Positions 16,485 through 25,731 of a stretch of DNA of 64,000 bases are shown here, piece after piece. The notes beneath the pieces are model-generated. The model was not told the origin of the DNA, did no database searches, and saw only the letters and a program-made list of their open reading frames with translations. Position 1 is the first letter of the stretch. Each line of letters opens with the position of its first letter. Source of the stretch: Pseudomonadales bacterium (GTDB lineage Bacteria; Pseudomonadota; Gammaproteobacteria; Pseudomonadales; UBA7239); contig JANQLY010000009.1 of assembly GCA_028280345.1 (NCBI GenBank), positions 62,001 to 126,000 of the forward strand. Direction: 5' to 3'. A program made the translations under genes and the position numbers.

Positions 16485-18377
16485 TTAATCAAACACACCC
16501 GGGCATGAAGCAACATTGGCCAATGTACCATCCGGGCAAATAGATGTACCACTCCAGATTACATTGTCCGCTGTGACCGGGCAGTTACTGACAGTTGCAC
16601 CGGTTAAGTCAGCCCAGACACTGATAGTTGAGTAGTAGGAGCTAACCGTACAGTTGCTAAAGGTAGCATTCTGGAAGTTACTGTCGCCTGCACCGGTCGA
16701 GCCGCCGAGGCGGAAGATAGTGGTAAAGGTGGTGCTGGTAAAGTTTGCGCCACTGAAATTACCGGGAAACTGATAGGGGCCTTCAATCGTCGCGTTACTA
16801 AAATCGGCATTTACAAAACGGCCTTCAATCTGGTTTGAGTTGGAGTCGGTGCTGTCAGTAAAGAAGTTCGCACCGGTAAAGTCGAGTACGGCTGTTGTAT
16901 TGGTGTTGTCATGGGTTGAAAATAGAAAGCCATAGACAATTGAAGCATTAGTGAAGTTGAAGTTGCCGACCTGATCGCCCTGGAAAGAAGGGGAATTCAA
17001 AAAAGCACCAGAAAAGTTTGGTGCGTTTAACTCACCAAAAGCAGTATCAATGATGCGCGCGTCAATAAAACTTAAACCGTTGATGGCGCCGCTAGCACTA
17101 CGCATTTTAACGTTTTCCAGTTCGGCGTTATCGAAGTTGGCATTGGTCAGCGTAGCATTATCAAGATCCAGACCTGTGATTTCTGCATGTTGAAACTTGG
17201 CGCCGATTAGAGTGGCATTATCAAAATTGCCTTTGCTAATCGTGGTGTAAGAAAAATCAGCATTGTCCAGGATGCTGAAATCAAAGTCGTGTTTTAATTT
17301 GATACCTTTAAAGTCAGTATTATCGATAACCTTGCCACTAAATACATCAGCATCAGTGTTGAGGAAATTTACACCAAATAGCTTCAGTGAGGCTGCGGAG
17401 TTGGCAGATAGATTGGCACCGGAGCCGAACAGAATGTAGCGGCTTGAGCCTTCACGCATTTCTTCACAGTACCAGCTATCACCGGATGGGGTTGGGTATG
17501 GACAACCGGTGAGCTCAGCTGCAGAAAAGCCATCGACATCATTCGTGTCGTACATGTCCCAGCCAGATAAATCCATGTTGGTCATTGTTGCGCCCTCAAG
17601 TGAAACAGTGACGTAGGCAGGATAGGGCATGGCGTAATTATTAACTGCGCCATCCCAGTAAGTATTGTCGAGGGTAACGGCATCAAAACCAGATGCGTCG
17701 TAAGTTGTACCAATAAACTGTGTTCCGGTCATGTCGACGCCATAAAAATTAATACCGGAAATATCTGCACCACTTAAATCGAGATTGGTAAAATCGGTGT
17801 CTGCGCCATCATGTAAGGTGCTCCATAATTCCGGTATGCCGGTATTGGGAAACTCGGAGCCGGCACCGAGGCATTTCTCTGCAATCGACAACCATTTACC
17901 TTTACTGGCAACACAGATGCCCTCGAGAATATTGTCGTATTCCTGAGCGGTTTTATTGCCGAGAGACAGTGCCAGTGTCGAAGTAAAAGCATGGGGAGAT
18001 GAGGTCAGTAAGTGGCGAGGTGACAAGGTCTCGTAGCTGCCCGCATTGTGTTCAGAAACTTCCAGTTCCAGATACAGATCGTTGATATTGCCTTGCCACA
18101 GATCGATATCCCATGTGCCAGTAATCGGTGTCATGGTGCCGACCAGAAATGAATAAACACCATCGTTAACTTGCACATTGCTATGTGCTTCGGCATAGAG
18201 CAAGGTGCCGGTATTCAGGTCGTCATAGATATTGACGCGGAAATCGTAACCACCGGTTACGGGTACGCCACTATCATCAAGCAGGCGCCCTTGGTAGTTT
18301 AGTGGGCCAACCGGTGTGGCCGCGTAGGAAAGGGCGGGCAGTAAACAACATAGAACTACAGCAACAAGTCTTTTCAT
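16485..18377 (-). CDS. Secreted protein with pentapeptide-like repeats
   Basis: About 630 residues. I use the ATG at 18377 because a GAGG lies 7-8 bp before it, while the in-frame ATG at 18389 overlaps that site. A signal peptide (KRLVAVVLCCLLPALSYA) is followed by a domain of about 100 residues starting PLNYQGRLLDDSGVPVTGGY, common at the N-terminus of large surface or tail-fibre-like proteins. From about residue 180 to the end the chain has repeated A(N/D)F/L-type fives, such as NLDLSGADISG, NADFSYTTISKGNFDNATL and NATLTNANFDNAEL, the pattern that forms a quadrilateral beta helix. It ends in a small Cys-bearing segment. Role unknown, probably surface or periplasmic. Confidence 0.78.
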   Translation of the reverse strand: MKRLVAVVLCCLLPALSYAATPVGPLNYQGRLLDDSGVPVTGGYDFRVNIYDDLNTGTLLYAEAHSNVQVNDGVYSFLVGTMTPITGTWDIDLWQGNINDLYLELEVSEHNAGSYETLSPRHLLTSSPHAFTSTLALSLGNKTAQEYDNILEGICVASKGKWLSIAEKCLGAGSEFPNTGIPELWSTLHDGADTDFTNLDLSGADISGINFYGVDMTGTQFIGTTYDASGFDAVTLDNTYWDGAVNNYAMPYPAYVTVSLEGATMTNMDLSGWDMYDTNDVDGFSAAELTGCPYPTPSGDSWYCEEMREGSSRYILFGSGANLSANSAASLKLFGVNFLNTDADVFSGKVIDNTDFKGIKLKHDFDFSILDNADFSYTTISKGNFDNATLIGAKFQHAEITGLDLDNATLTNANFDNAELENVKMRSASGAINGLSFIDARIIDTAFGELNAPNFSGAFLNSPSFQGDQVGNFNFTNASIVYGFLFSTHDNTNTTAVLDFTGANFFTDSTDSNSNQIEGRFVNADFSNATIEGPYQFPGNFSGANFTSTTFTTIFRLGGSTGAGDSNFQNATFSNCTVSSYYSTISVWADLTGATVSNCPVTADNVIWSGTSICPDGTLANVASCPGVFD

Positions 18378-18621
18378 AACAAACCTCATTGAAACGATAT
18401 TGAATTTAAACTGTTCACTACAACGATAGGATATTGGGGGACTGCTGGTCAGTCCACCCTGTTTTTATGCGCGCTATTCTACCCTGGTGGGTTCTCAAGC
18501 TGTATAAATAAATGCTTTTTTTGCTTAACCCGAGTATTAAGACCTACTGTTATTGTGGTCAAATGCAAAATTGTCAAAAAAACGTTAAGTTACCGCTGGC
18601 TATTTAAGAAAGGTAAAGAGA

Positions 18622-19584
18622 ATGAGCTATAACTACGACCCTGAACTCAAAGATATCGTACCAATGTTGCCGGATTTTCCCATTGACGATGTGGATTCTT
18701 GCCGCAAAGCCATCGATAAGCTGATTGCAGGTTTTAATGCCGAGGTAGATACGCAGGGCCTCGAAGTCTCTGATAAAGCCATCCCGGGTTTTTTGAGTGC
18801 ACCGGATGTTACTGTACGTCATTACTGCCCCGCAGGGATTAACGCGACTGATGAGCCATCAGCCGCATTGATCTATATCCATGGTGGTGGTTTTATTATG
18901 GGGAGTATTAATTCCGAGCACGCTGGTGCGGCGAGCCTTGCGAGCCGGCTGGGGGTTCAGGTGTTTTCGGTTGAATACCGCTTGGCGCCGGAAAACCCAT
19001 ATCCAGCTGGTTTGCTCGATTGTTATGCGGCCTTGCTCTGGGTCGCGGACAGAGCTTCGATGCTGGGTGTTAACCCGGAGCGTATCGGTGTGTGTGGCGC
19101 AAGTGCTGGCGGCGGTCTTGCTGCTGCTCTATGTCTGTATGCAAAGGAACAGCAGGGCCCAGCCATTTGTTTCCAATGCCTGGATATGCCGGAGCTTGAT
19201 GATCGTTTGTTAACTGCGAGTATGCAGCAATTTGTGGATACCCCGATGTGGAACCGCTCGAAAGCCGAAGTAAGCTGGCGCTATTACCTTGGTGACAGTT
19301 ATACCCCGGGCGGCAATGATGTGCCGATTACTGCGGCACCAGCCCGCGCGTTGGCAACTGATTTAAGTGGCTTGCCTCCGGCATATATTTCTGCGATGGA
19401 GTTTGATCCGTTGCGCGATGAGGCAATTGAATACGGTCTGAAATTGCTACAGGCGGGAGTACCTGTGCAGCTGGTAAGCTATCCGGGGACTTTTCACGGT
19501 TCCTCGCTGGTGGAAAACGCTGCAGTGAGTAAACGCGCTGATCGCGATTGTCTCGAAGCATTACGACGGGCTTTAGTTGTTTGA
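18622..19584 (+). CDS. Alpha/beta hydrolase of the hormone-sensitive lipase family
   Basis: A 320-residue esterase/lipase-type hydrolase. The oxyanion-hole motif HGGG is at 87-90, the nucleophile elbow G159-A-S161-A-G-G, and the likely acid and base are in EFDPLRDE and GTFHGS toward the C-terminus, forming a Ser-Asp-His triad. HGGG together with GxSAGG is diagnostic of HSL family IV esterases, which cleave short- to medium-chain esters. There is no signal peptide, so it is cytoplasmic. AAGG and AAAGAG ribosome signals precede the ATG. A second member lies at 54747-55652. Confidence 0.92.
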   Translation: MSYNYDPELKDIVPMLPDFPIDDVDSCRKAIDKLIAGFNAEVDTQGLEVSDKAIPGFLSAPDVTVRHYCPAGINATDEPSAALIYIHGGGFIMGSINSEHAGAASLASRLGVQVFSVEYRLAPENPYPAGLLDCYAALLWVADRASMLGVNPERIGVCGASAGGGLAAALCLYAKEQQGPAICFQCLDMPELDDRLLTASMQQFVDTPMWNRSKAEVSWRYYLGDSYTPGGNDVPITAAPARALATDLSGLPPAYISAMEFDPLRDEAIEYGLKLLQAGVPVQLVSYPGTFHGSSLVENAAVSKRADRDCLEALRRALVV

Positions 19585-19592
19585 AACCTGGT

Positions 19593-20186
19593 TTATGTGT
19601 CGGTCTCGGGAATAAAAGCGGGCAGGGCTGCGACAAAACTTGCAGCGGGTTTTGCCAGCAAGGCCCGATCCGGGCAGGCTTGCACAAATGAGCGGGCAAG
19701 GCCACTGGCGGCAAGCCGCCGGTAAAACGGTAGCTCATCAACAAAAAATGGCAGTGTAGCGAGTAGAGAGTCACCCGTGTTAAAAGTATCGACAATATTG
19801 TCCTGAAAGATTTGCAGAGCTTCCAGCAATTGAGGGCTTTCCTGAATATCTACCAGAGGCTCCAGCGACCAGGTCATATCGCTGCGTAGCTCACACCTGC
19901 CGAGGAAATCACCAAAGTGGTCATCGCGCCAGCGCTGTGGTTCAATCAGGCTCAGTTTCCATTGCCGGTTTTTCAGATACAGATAGTAGGGTACTCCGGG
20001 TACAGGTTTGAAATGAAATTCTGCCGAGATAATCAGTAGCGAAACAAAGTAATCACTAAAAAGTTGTCGTGGCGCTTTTGTGCTTACATTCCTCGGAGTG
20101 AATGCCTGTAAGGCATCAAGAACAGGTACTGATCCCTTACCTTGTGGATTGGGATTATCGAGGGCAGGTGTTGCGGCTTTGCTCAT
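19593..20186 (-). CDS. Conserved protein of unknown function
   Basis: A 197-residue soluble protein, convergent with the hydrolase gene only 8 bp away. No signal peptide or membrane segment. Visible features are a Pro/Asn-rich start, an aromatic segment (PVPGVPYYLYLKNRQWKLSLIEP near 63-85) and helical C-terminal parts (LLEALQIFQDNIVDTFNTGD, FYRRLAASGLARSFVQ). I do not recognise a family. Length, frame integrity and codon use support a real gene. Confidence 0.7.
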   Translation of the reverse strand: MSKAATPALDNPNPQGKGSVPVLDALQAFTPRNVSTKAPRQLFSDYFVSLLIISAEFHFKPVPGVPYYLYLKNRQWKLSLIEPQRWRDDHFGDFLGRCELRSDMTWSLEPLVDIQESPQLLEALQIFQDNIVDTFNTGDSLLATLPFFVDELPFYRRLAASGLARSFVQACPDRALLAKPAASFVAALPAFIPETDT

Positions 20187-20325
20187 GGCATTGATGGTAT
20201 TGATTACAAGTCATTGTACGAGTATGTACGCTATATTGCGAATAATGCTGCTTCGGTTTAACGAGGGCAGACAGGTTTATGGCTATTTCCTACAATATCG
20301 GTGCTTTTGTCGATGATTGCCGAAC

Positions 20326-20790
20326 ATGAACAAGGTTTCTGACTTTTTTATCAAAATGAATCCGGTGATTCACCCGATTCTTGATTCCTGTTTTCATCGC
20401 CTGTTCAGCTCTCGTCTTGTATTGCTGAAATTTACTGGCCGTAAGTCAGGAAAGGAATTTGTCACCCCGGTGGGCTATAGCAAGTTCGGCGATACCATTC
20501 TCATTGGACTCACCGAGACCCATAATCGCAATTGGTGGCGTAACTATCGCGAACCCTGGCCGATGATGCTCAAGCACAAAGGGCGCTGGCTTGAAGGGGA
20601 GGGCCTGGTGGTAGTTCCCGGCAGTGAGGAATACGTGGCCTGGTGCGATAAAATTTTCACGCGTGATGCGTTTATGCCGAAAATATTCAAAATCCATGAC
20701 TATAACCCGGACGAAGGCCTACAGGACGGTCAGCTACAGATTCTCCTTGAAAATGGTTCAGGGCTCGTAAAATTTACCCGTCAGGCCTGA
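20326..20790 (+). CDS. Ddn-like (deazaflavin-dependent nitroreductase family) protein
   Basis: A 154-residue protein whose pattern LLKFTGRKSGKEFVTPVGYS, then THNRNWWRNYREPW and HKGRWLEGEGLVV, is that of the Ddn/F420-binding split-barrel family. In actinobacteria these use the deazaflavin F420; in proteobacteria the true cofactor is often unknown and heme or flavin binding is possible. The ATG at 20326 gives the family-typical N-terminus. It stands alone on the plus strand between a divergent unknown gene and the zinc-ribbon gene. Confidence 0.82.
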   Translation: MNKVSDFFIKMNPVIHPILDSCFHRLFSSRLVLLKFTGRKSGKEFVTPVGYSKFGDTILIGLTETHNRNWWRNYREPWPMMLKHKGRWLEGEGLVVVPGSEEYVAWCDKIFTRDAFMPKIFKIHDYNPDEGLQDGQLQILLENGSGLVKFTRQA

Positions 20791-20902
20791 TGCCGCTTGT
20801 CCGCCCGGGTGTGGGTGTTCGACTGCGGCTTTTTCCAGTAACATATCCCTTCTTTACAGCCGGACTTTAATATCTATACAGGCACCACAGGAGAAGTCCA
20901 CG

Positions 20903-21406
20903 ATGAGCGAATTAATTACAAAATGCCCGAAATGTGAGACAACCTTTAATGTCCCGCACGAATTATTGACAGTGGCCAAAGGCAAGGTGCGCTGTGGTCA
21001 CTGTCGCCATGTATTTAATGCGTCGATGTATCAGGTTGGAGGTACAGTGCCTACGGTGGCTAAACCGGCGGAGCCCGAACCGGTCGAGCAGGGAGGTAAG
21101 TTCCAGTTCGATCAGAACGAAATTGATGGCTCCACCGCCGAGGGTTTTATTACCAAACTGGAAATGCCTGCAATCAATACCTTTGGTGAAATGCGAGCTG
21201 TGAAAGACGATGATGTACAGCATACAGTAAACGAAGATGCAATTGCGGATACGCAATCTGTTCAGCTCATTGACATTCCTGATGACGGAAGTAGTGCGGA
21301 TCGCTTTAATACGACGTATGTTGATGAAGTTACCGGCGAATTGTTGTCTAAAAAGGATGAAGCCGATGAAGATTGGATTCAGGATCTTTTAAAAGACGAC
21401 GACTAA
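20903..21406 (+). CDS. Zinc-ribbon domain protein (MJ0042-type finger)
   Basis: A 167-residue protein. The N-terminal 40 residues form a zinc ribbon with two CxxC pairs (KCPKCETTFNVP and VRCGHCRHVF), typical of the MJ0042-type finger found at the start of many proteobacterial envelope or regulatory proteins. The remaining 125 residues are acidic and low in hydrophobics, with no membrane segment, unlike longer relatives that continue into a DUF3426 domain. A good AGGAGA site precedes the ATG. It is followed 17 bp later by the NYN-domain gene. Confidence 0.85.
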   Translation: MSELITKCPKCETTFNVPHELLTVAKGKVRCGHCRHVFNASMYQVGGTVPTVAKPAEPEPVEQGGKFQFDQNEIDGSTAEGFITKLEMPAINTFGEMRAVKDDDVQHTVNEDAIADTQSVQLIDIPDDGSSADRFNTTYVDEVTGELLSKKDEADEDWIQDLLKDDD

Positions 21407-21423
21407 CTAATCCGCTATTTATC

Positions 21424-21912
21424 TTGAAGAGAATTGCTATTTTTGTAGATGTGCAAAACATCTATTACACCACCCGGGATGTGTACGGGCGGCAGTTTGA
21501 TTATCGTAAATTCTGGCAAAAAATCAGCGAGCAAGGTGAAGTAGTTTGCGCGAACGCCTATGCGATCCAGCGTAACGATGATGGGCAGATAAAATTTCAG
21601 GATGCCCTTAGACATATTGGCTTTGATGTCAAGCTCAAACCTTTTACACAACGCAGTGATGGTTCCGCAAAAGGCGATTGGGATGTGGGGATTACGATTG
21701 ACGTAATGGAAAGTGCTCCACAAGTAGATGTAGTGGTGCTGTTATCCGGTGATGGGGATTTTGAAATCCTTATGCATAAAATTAAAATGGACTATGGTGT
21801 TACAACCTGTGTCTACGGCGTACCTGAGTTGACAGCGAGGGCTTTAGTTGAAGTGGTTGATCAATTTTGCCCGATTGAGGCAGACAGTTTATTGAATTAC
21901 TCACGCGAATAA
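21424..21912 (+). CDS. NYN-domain (LabA/DUF88-like) putative ribonuclease
   Basis: A 162-residue protein starting at TTG 21424, where homology-like sequence begins (KRIAIFVDVQNIYYTTRD). It is a PIN-like NYN domain: the first acidic site is D in FVDVQN, and further acidic residues lie in GDWDVGITIDVM and LLSGDGDFEILMHKI, together forming the usual metal-binding acidic cluster. Members are thought to be RNases acting in RNA processing. It lies between the zinc-ribbon gene and a DUF3820 gene in a compact co-directional run. An earlier in-frame start would overlap the upstream gene. Confidence 0.85.
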   Translation: MKRIAIFVDVQNIYYTTRDVYGRQFDYRKFWQKISEQGEVVCANAYAIQRNDDGQIKFQDALRHIGFDVKLKPFTQRSDGSAKGDWDVGITIDVMESAPQVDVVVLLSGDGDFEILMHKIKMDYGVTTCVYGVPELTARALVEVVDQFCPIEADSLLNYSRE

Positions 21913-21934
21913 CTTATGAACAAGAAAATTCGTT

Positions 21935-22165
21935 ATGACAGAAGAAGATTTACGTGAAGCATTATTTCAGATAATGCCCTTTGGTAAATACAAGGGGCGA
22001 AAATTGATAGATTTGCCAGAGCCTTACCTGGTCTGGTTTTATAGCAAGGGGTTTCCGCAGGGAAAACTTGGTCAGCAGTTGGCATTGATATATGAAATCA
22101 AGCTCAATGGATTGGAAACCATGTTTAAAGATATTGATCATCAGACAGCTGGCAAGGAGAAGTAA
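21935..22165 (+). CDS. DUF3820 family small protein
   Basis: A 76-residue protein. The core MPFGKYKGRKLIDLPEPYLV near 14-33, with WFYSKGFPQGKLGQQLALI after it, is characteristic of DUF3820, sometimes labelled a putative quorum-sensing-regulated virulence factor in Pseudomonas. No catalytic motif is apparent. The stop overlaps the start of the next gene (TAATG at 22163-22167), implying translational coupling. Confidence 0.87.
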   Translation: MTEEDLREALFQIMPFGKYKGRKLIDLPEPYLVWFYSKGFPQGKLGQQLALIYEIKLNGLETMFKDIDHQTAGKEK

Positions 22166-23811
22166 TGGTTACAGGTTTGAAAGTGCTACTGATAACATTG
22201 CTTACGCTAGCTATTCTCGCAGTTGGTTTTCGTGCAGGTATGCTCTATCAGAAAAGTGATCATTCAGATTATGGATATGATTACGATAATTATGAGGAAG
22301 ACGAGTTGCCGGAATTGCCCCGTACTTTGAGTCACTCAGAAACAGGTTGTTACATTGATGGCAAACGGGTACTCAATCAACAATTATGTGATGATGCTCC
22401 AATTCGTTTGCAGAGAAAATCATGCTGGTTCGAAACAGAAGAAGACTGGCCAGTTACCGAATGCTACGACATGTATGTGCCGGAAAACCATTTGCAGCCA
22501 CAGGGTCGAAGTATTAGTTTCCCGGTTCTGGTTTTTCGGGCGGAGTACTATACACAGCAGGCACCGGTGTTACACCTTGGTGGCGGTGGGCCGGGTAGTC
22601 CGGTATACATGTCCGCCAATGATATCAATCAAAATATTTGGCTGTATTATTGGGATATGTCGTTGGGGTGGGGTGCTGATTTATACATTATTGATCCACG
22701 TGGATTGGGTAAGCCATTGTTGAATTGCCCCGATTATTATGAAACTTTTCTTGATGTTGCTGCAGAAATTCGCACTCCGCAGGAGGATTATGAGAGAACC
22801 TATAAAATTTATAGCGAATGTTATTCGCAGCTATTAGCTGAAGGTGTCGATTTTTCTCAATACAACAGTACAGCTGTTGCTAAAGATGTTGATTTGCTGC
22901 GATATACACTGGGGCTTGAGCAATGGAATCTGTTTGGTATTTCCTATGCATCACGTTATGCACAAACTGTAGCGCGCGATTTTCCTGAGCGTGTCAATGC
23001 TATGGTGCTTGATAGTGTGGTCTTTCCGGATATTCGCTATACAGAAACCGGTATGTCGGATGCAAGAGATGCATTTAATCATGCGTTTGAGTTTTGCGAA
23101 AATGAAAGCTGGTGCCGGCGTGATTTCCCCGATCTTGAAAAGCGTTTTTGGCAAGTAGTCGAGGATCTTGAAGCGAATCCGCTGTCTCTGGCTGTTACGC
23201 ACCCGGACAATTATACCCGAACAAATGTGATGCTTAATGGTCAGCGCTTTCTATCCAGTGTATTCAGTGATTTGTATGACAGCAATTTTCTTTACGACCT
23301 GCCCGGGATGATAGCGAGTCTGGAACACAGAAATGCGGACATGGTTGCGCCGACAGTGCGAAACTGGCTGTTATTTCAACTGGATGAGGAGTATGCCGAT
23401 TTATCTGCTTCAGCTCACTATTGTTTTGAAGAGTATCCGTTTGTAAACCATGAGCATGTTTTCAAAGATCAGGAAGAACATGCGCCTAATGACTGGTACA
23501 AAGATATGGCCAGACTGGGTAGTGAGTACGAAAAGAAATATTGTGATCTATTCAATTTTCCAACTCCTCCACAGCAGGAGGGGAAAATGCAGAAAACTGA
23601 TGTGCCTGCATTGCTATTACATGGTGAGCTGGATCCGGTGTTGCCGGTTAAGGATGTTAGGAAACGCATCAAATATTTTCCCAATGGTGAATACCTGATT
23701 TTTTCTTCACTTGCCCATGGGGTCGTTGACATGGATGCCTGTGCTGAAGAGGCAGCAGGGGATTTCTTTTACGGCAATTTTAATAGAAGCTATTACGAAA
23801 GTTGCCTGTAG
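22165..23811 (+). CDS. Membrane-anchored alpha/beta hydrolase, tripeptidyl-aminopeptidase (TAP-like) type
   Basis: A 548-residue protein with an N-terminal anchor (VLLITLLTLAILAVGFRAGML) and a periplasmic hydrolase domain. HLGGGGPGSPVY near 141 is the oxyanion region, NLFGISYASRYAQ near 256-268 the nucleophile elbow (GISYAS), and the C-terminal LLLHGELDPVLPVKD and SSLAHGVVD supply Asp and His. The arrangement and length match the S33/TAP-like hydrolases that release N-terminal peptides or cleave esters. AAGGAGA precedes the overlapping ATG. Confidence 0.88.
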   Translation: MVTGLKVLLITLLTLAILAVGFRAGMLYQKSDHSDYGYDYDNYEEDELPELPRTLSHSETGCYIDGKRVLNQQLCDDAPIRLQRKSCWFETEEDWPVTECYDMYVPENHLQPQGRSISFPVLVFRAEYYTQQAPVLHLGGGGPGSPVYMSANDINQNIWLYYWDMSLGWGADLYIIDPRGLGKPLLNCPDYYETFLDVAAEIRTPQEDYERTYKIYSECYSQLLAEGVDFSQYNSTAVAKDVDLLRYTLGLEQWNLFGISYASRYAQTVARDFPERVNAMVLDSVVFPDIRYTETGMSDARDAFNHAFEFCENESWCRRDFPDLEKRFWQVVEDLEANPLSLAVTHPDNYTRTNVMLNGQRFLSSVFSDLYDSNFLYDLPGMIASLEHRNADMVAPTVRNWLLFQLDEEYADLSASAHYCFEEYPFVNHEHVFKDQEEHAPNDWYKDMARLGSEYEKKYCDLFNFPTPPQQEGKMQKTDVPALLLHGELDPVLPVKDVRKRIKYFPNGEYLIFSSLAHGVVDMDACAEEAAGDFFYGNFNRSYYESCL

Positions 23812-23892
23812 ACTGATATATAGTCTTTTTATTTGTAGGGCTAAAAAATAAAAAGAGGGGATTAATGTCCTGCCCCGGTAAACCGCAGTGCC

Positions 23893-24867
23893 ATGCAATC
23901 AGTGATTGATGGTAACCTTTCTGCAAAATATCAGGTTGTTATTATGAATATTATCGCTACAGCAGTTGTTTTGCTGACAACACTATTGGCAGTTCCTCTA
24001 TTCTCATGGTTTTTTGGTACGCCGCTTGGCACCACAGAAATGGCGGCACTTGAGACGGTTGTTTATATGATGCTGGGGGTGGCCTTGCTGTGTTTTGTTG
24101 TAGGTGAGTTAACCAACAATGTCAGTCAGGTCGATAAAGTCTGGAGTCTTGTGCCGATTGCCTATGTCTGGACTGTAACTGATTATGGCGACTATGCGCC
24201 GCGCCTTGTGATTATGGCGGTACTGGTGACGCTGTGGGGAGCGCGTCTGACTTACAACTTCTCTCGCCATGGTGCTTATCAACTGAAATTCTGGGGAGGT
24301 CATGAAGACTATCGGTGGGAAATTTTGCGTCAACGCCCGGAATTTCAAAAGCGTTGGGTCTGGAGCCTGTTCAATTTTGGTTTTATATGTACCTATCAAA
24401 ATACCGTTATTTTGTTATTTACCTTGCCGACTATTGTTGTGTTGCAAAATCCTGATACCCCCCTGGGTCTATGGGATTATGTGTTGGCGGGGCTGCTGTT
24501 TGGTTTGATTGTATTTGAAACGATTGCTGATAATCAGCAATGGAGCTATCAGACTGCAAAATATGCAAAAATCAATGCGGGTGAAGCGCTGGAAGGCGAT
24601 TATAAGAAAGGTTTTCTTGATAAAGGTTTGTGGGCCCTGTGCCGCCACCCAAATTACTTTGCTGAGCAAAGTATCTGGGTATGTTTTTACTTTTTCAGTG
24701 TTATTGCCTCTGGTGAGTGGTTTAACTGGAGTATTGCCGGCTGCTTGCTGCTTGTTGTGTTGTTTCGCAGTAGTTCAAGCTTCAGCGAAGAGGTTAGCGC
24801 AGAAAAATATTCACTTTATACAAACTATCAAAAAACGGTGCCGCGCTTTTTTCCAAAATTTTGGTAG
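23893..24867 (+). CDS. DUF1295 / steroid 5-alpha-reductase-like membrane protein
   Basis: A 324-residue polytopic protein (307 if the ATG at 23944 is used, where the first hydrophobic segment begins). Signatures of the DUF1295 family are VDKVWSLVPIAYVWTV near 80-95, RLTYNFSRHGAYQLKFWGG near 118-136, EDYRW, the LWALCRHPNYFAEQ near 265-278 and the end SEKYSLYTNYQKTVPRFFPK-like tail. The family is related to steroid 5-alpha reductases and isoprenylcysteine methyltransferases; NADPH-linked reduction of a lipid is plausible but unproven. Confidence 0.85.
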   Translation: MQSVIDGNLSAKYQVVIMNIIATAVVLLTTLLAVPLFSWFFGTPLGTTEMAALETVVYMMLGVALLCFVVGELTNNVSQVDKVWSLVPIAYVWTVTDYGDYAPRLVIMAVLVTLWGARLTYNFSRHGAYQLKFWGGHEDYRWEILRQRPEFQKRWVWSLFNFGFICTYQNTVILLFTLPTIVVLQNPDTPLGLWDYVLAGLLFGLIVFETIADNQQWSYQTAKYAKINAGEALEGDYKKGFLDKGLWALCRHPNYFAEQSIWVCFYFFSVIASGEWFNWSIAGCLLLVVLFRSSSSFSEEVSAEKYSLYTNYQKTVPRFFPKFW

Positions 24868-24869
24868 TG

Positions 24870-25484
24870 CTACTCAGCTTTCGCTTTGGCCATGGACTCA
24901 GCAGTGATGAGCATAATGGTCATAAGCAAAAAAGCCATTAGCCAACAAATGATGGAAATATAGATTTCTCCCTGTGGTGGTGCAATGGAAGGCATCACAA
25001 AACCCTGTTGCGGGAGCAGTATAAAAGTAAGGCCTGTTGAAATTGTAATGATGGCCATAATCAGGCTGGCTCGAAGACTGATTGTCATATAGGCGATTAG
25101 TGGAGAGCAAAACAACAATACCATAACCGGTGATGACGCGCCGCCAGTATAGAAAGCACCGATAGCAACGGAGAGATAATATTGCACAGAATAGGCTGCT
25201 GCGGTGACTCTTAGATTACCGAAGGACTGAAAGTAAAGGTGTTGGCTGACTAGCCATGTAAACACAACGAGATAACTGATCAGAGCGGTTGAAAAATCAA
25301 TACCGGTGATTAACTGGACACATAGAAAAAACAGCAGGGCGGCCAGCGGAGTGAGAATAGAGCATATTAACATGGCAACCATAGCCCTTGTCCGTACTAT
25401 GTCCGAGGGGTGGATGTCAGGTTTTTCCGCTAACTTTCTTGGTACAAAGCGATCCAGAAAGGTGTTAACCGCAAGTGTATTCAT
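24870..25484 (-). CDS. Polytopic membrane protein resembling a detached sensor module
   Basis: A 204-residue protein with a soluble start of about 30 residues and about six membrane segments (near 35-60, 65-80, 90-112, 118-135, 138-155 and 175-197). The loop SVAIGAFYTGGASSPVMVLLFCSPLIAYM is like the membrane sensor region at the N-terminus of some histidine kinases. It ends at SMAKAKAE, where such kinases would enter the signalling helix, and no kinase or cyclase domain follows on this strand. It may be a truncated kinase or an independent sensor. Family not identified. Confidence 0.65.
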   Translation of the reverse strand: MNTLAVNTFLDRFVPRKLAEKPDIHPSDIVRTRAMVAMLICSILTPLAALLFFLCVQLITGIDFSTALISYLVVFTWLVSQHLYFQSFGNLRVTAAAYSVQYYLSVAIGAFYTGGASSPVMVLLFCSPLIAYMTISLRASLIMAIITISTGLTFILLPQQGFVMPSIAPPQGEIYISIICWLMAFLLMTIMLITAESMAKAKAE

Positions 25485-25731
25485 GATTTTTCAGAGAAAT
25501 CCTTTGCTGTGTATTGTGCAAAAGCCTAATGATGAACGCAAGTCCGGATGCTGAATTCCTGATGATTCGGGGTAAAAACTGTTATTTCTTAAAGACTATA
25601 TGGGTAATCTGATTGACCCCTGCCAATACACCAGCCAGTATGGTCTGAAAAGAACTGACTGCCAGGTAGTTTCCAGGCTGTAAATTCTAAATTGACAGCA
25701 TAGACTGGCCCATTTTTGTTATCTTCTGTTT

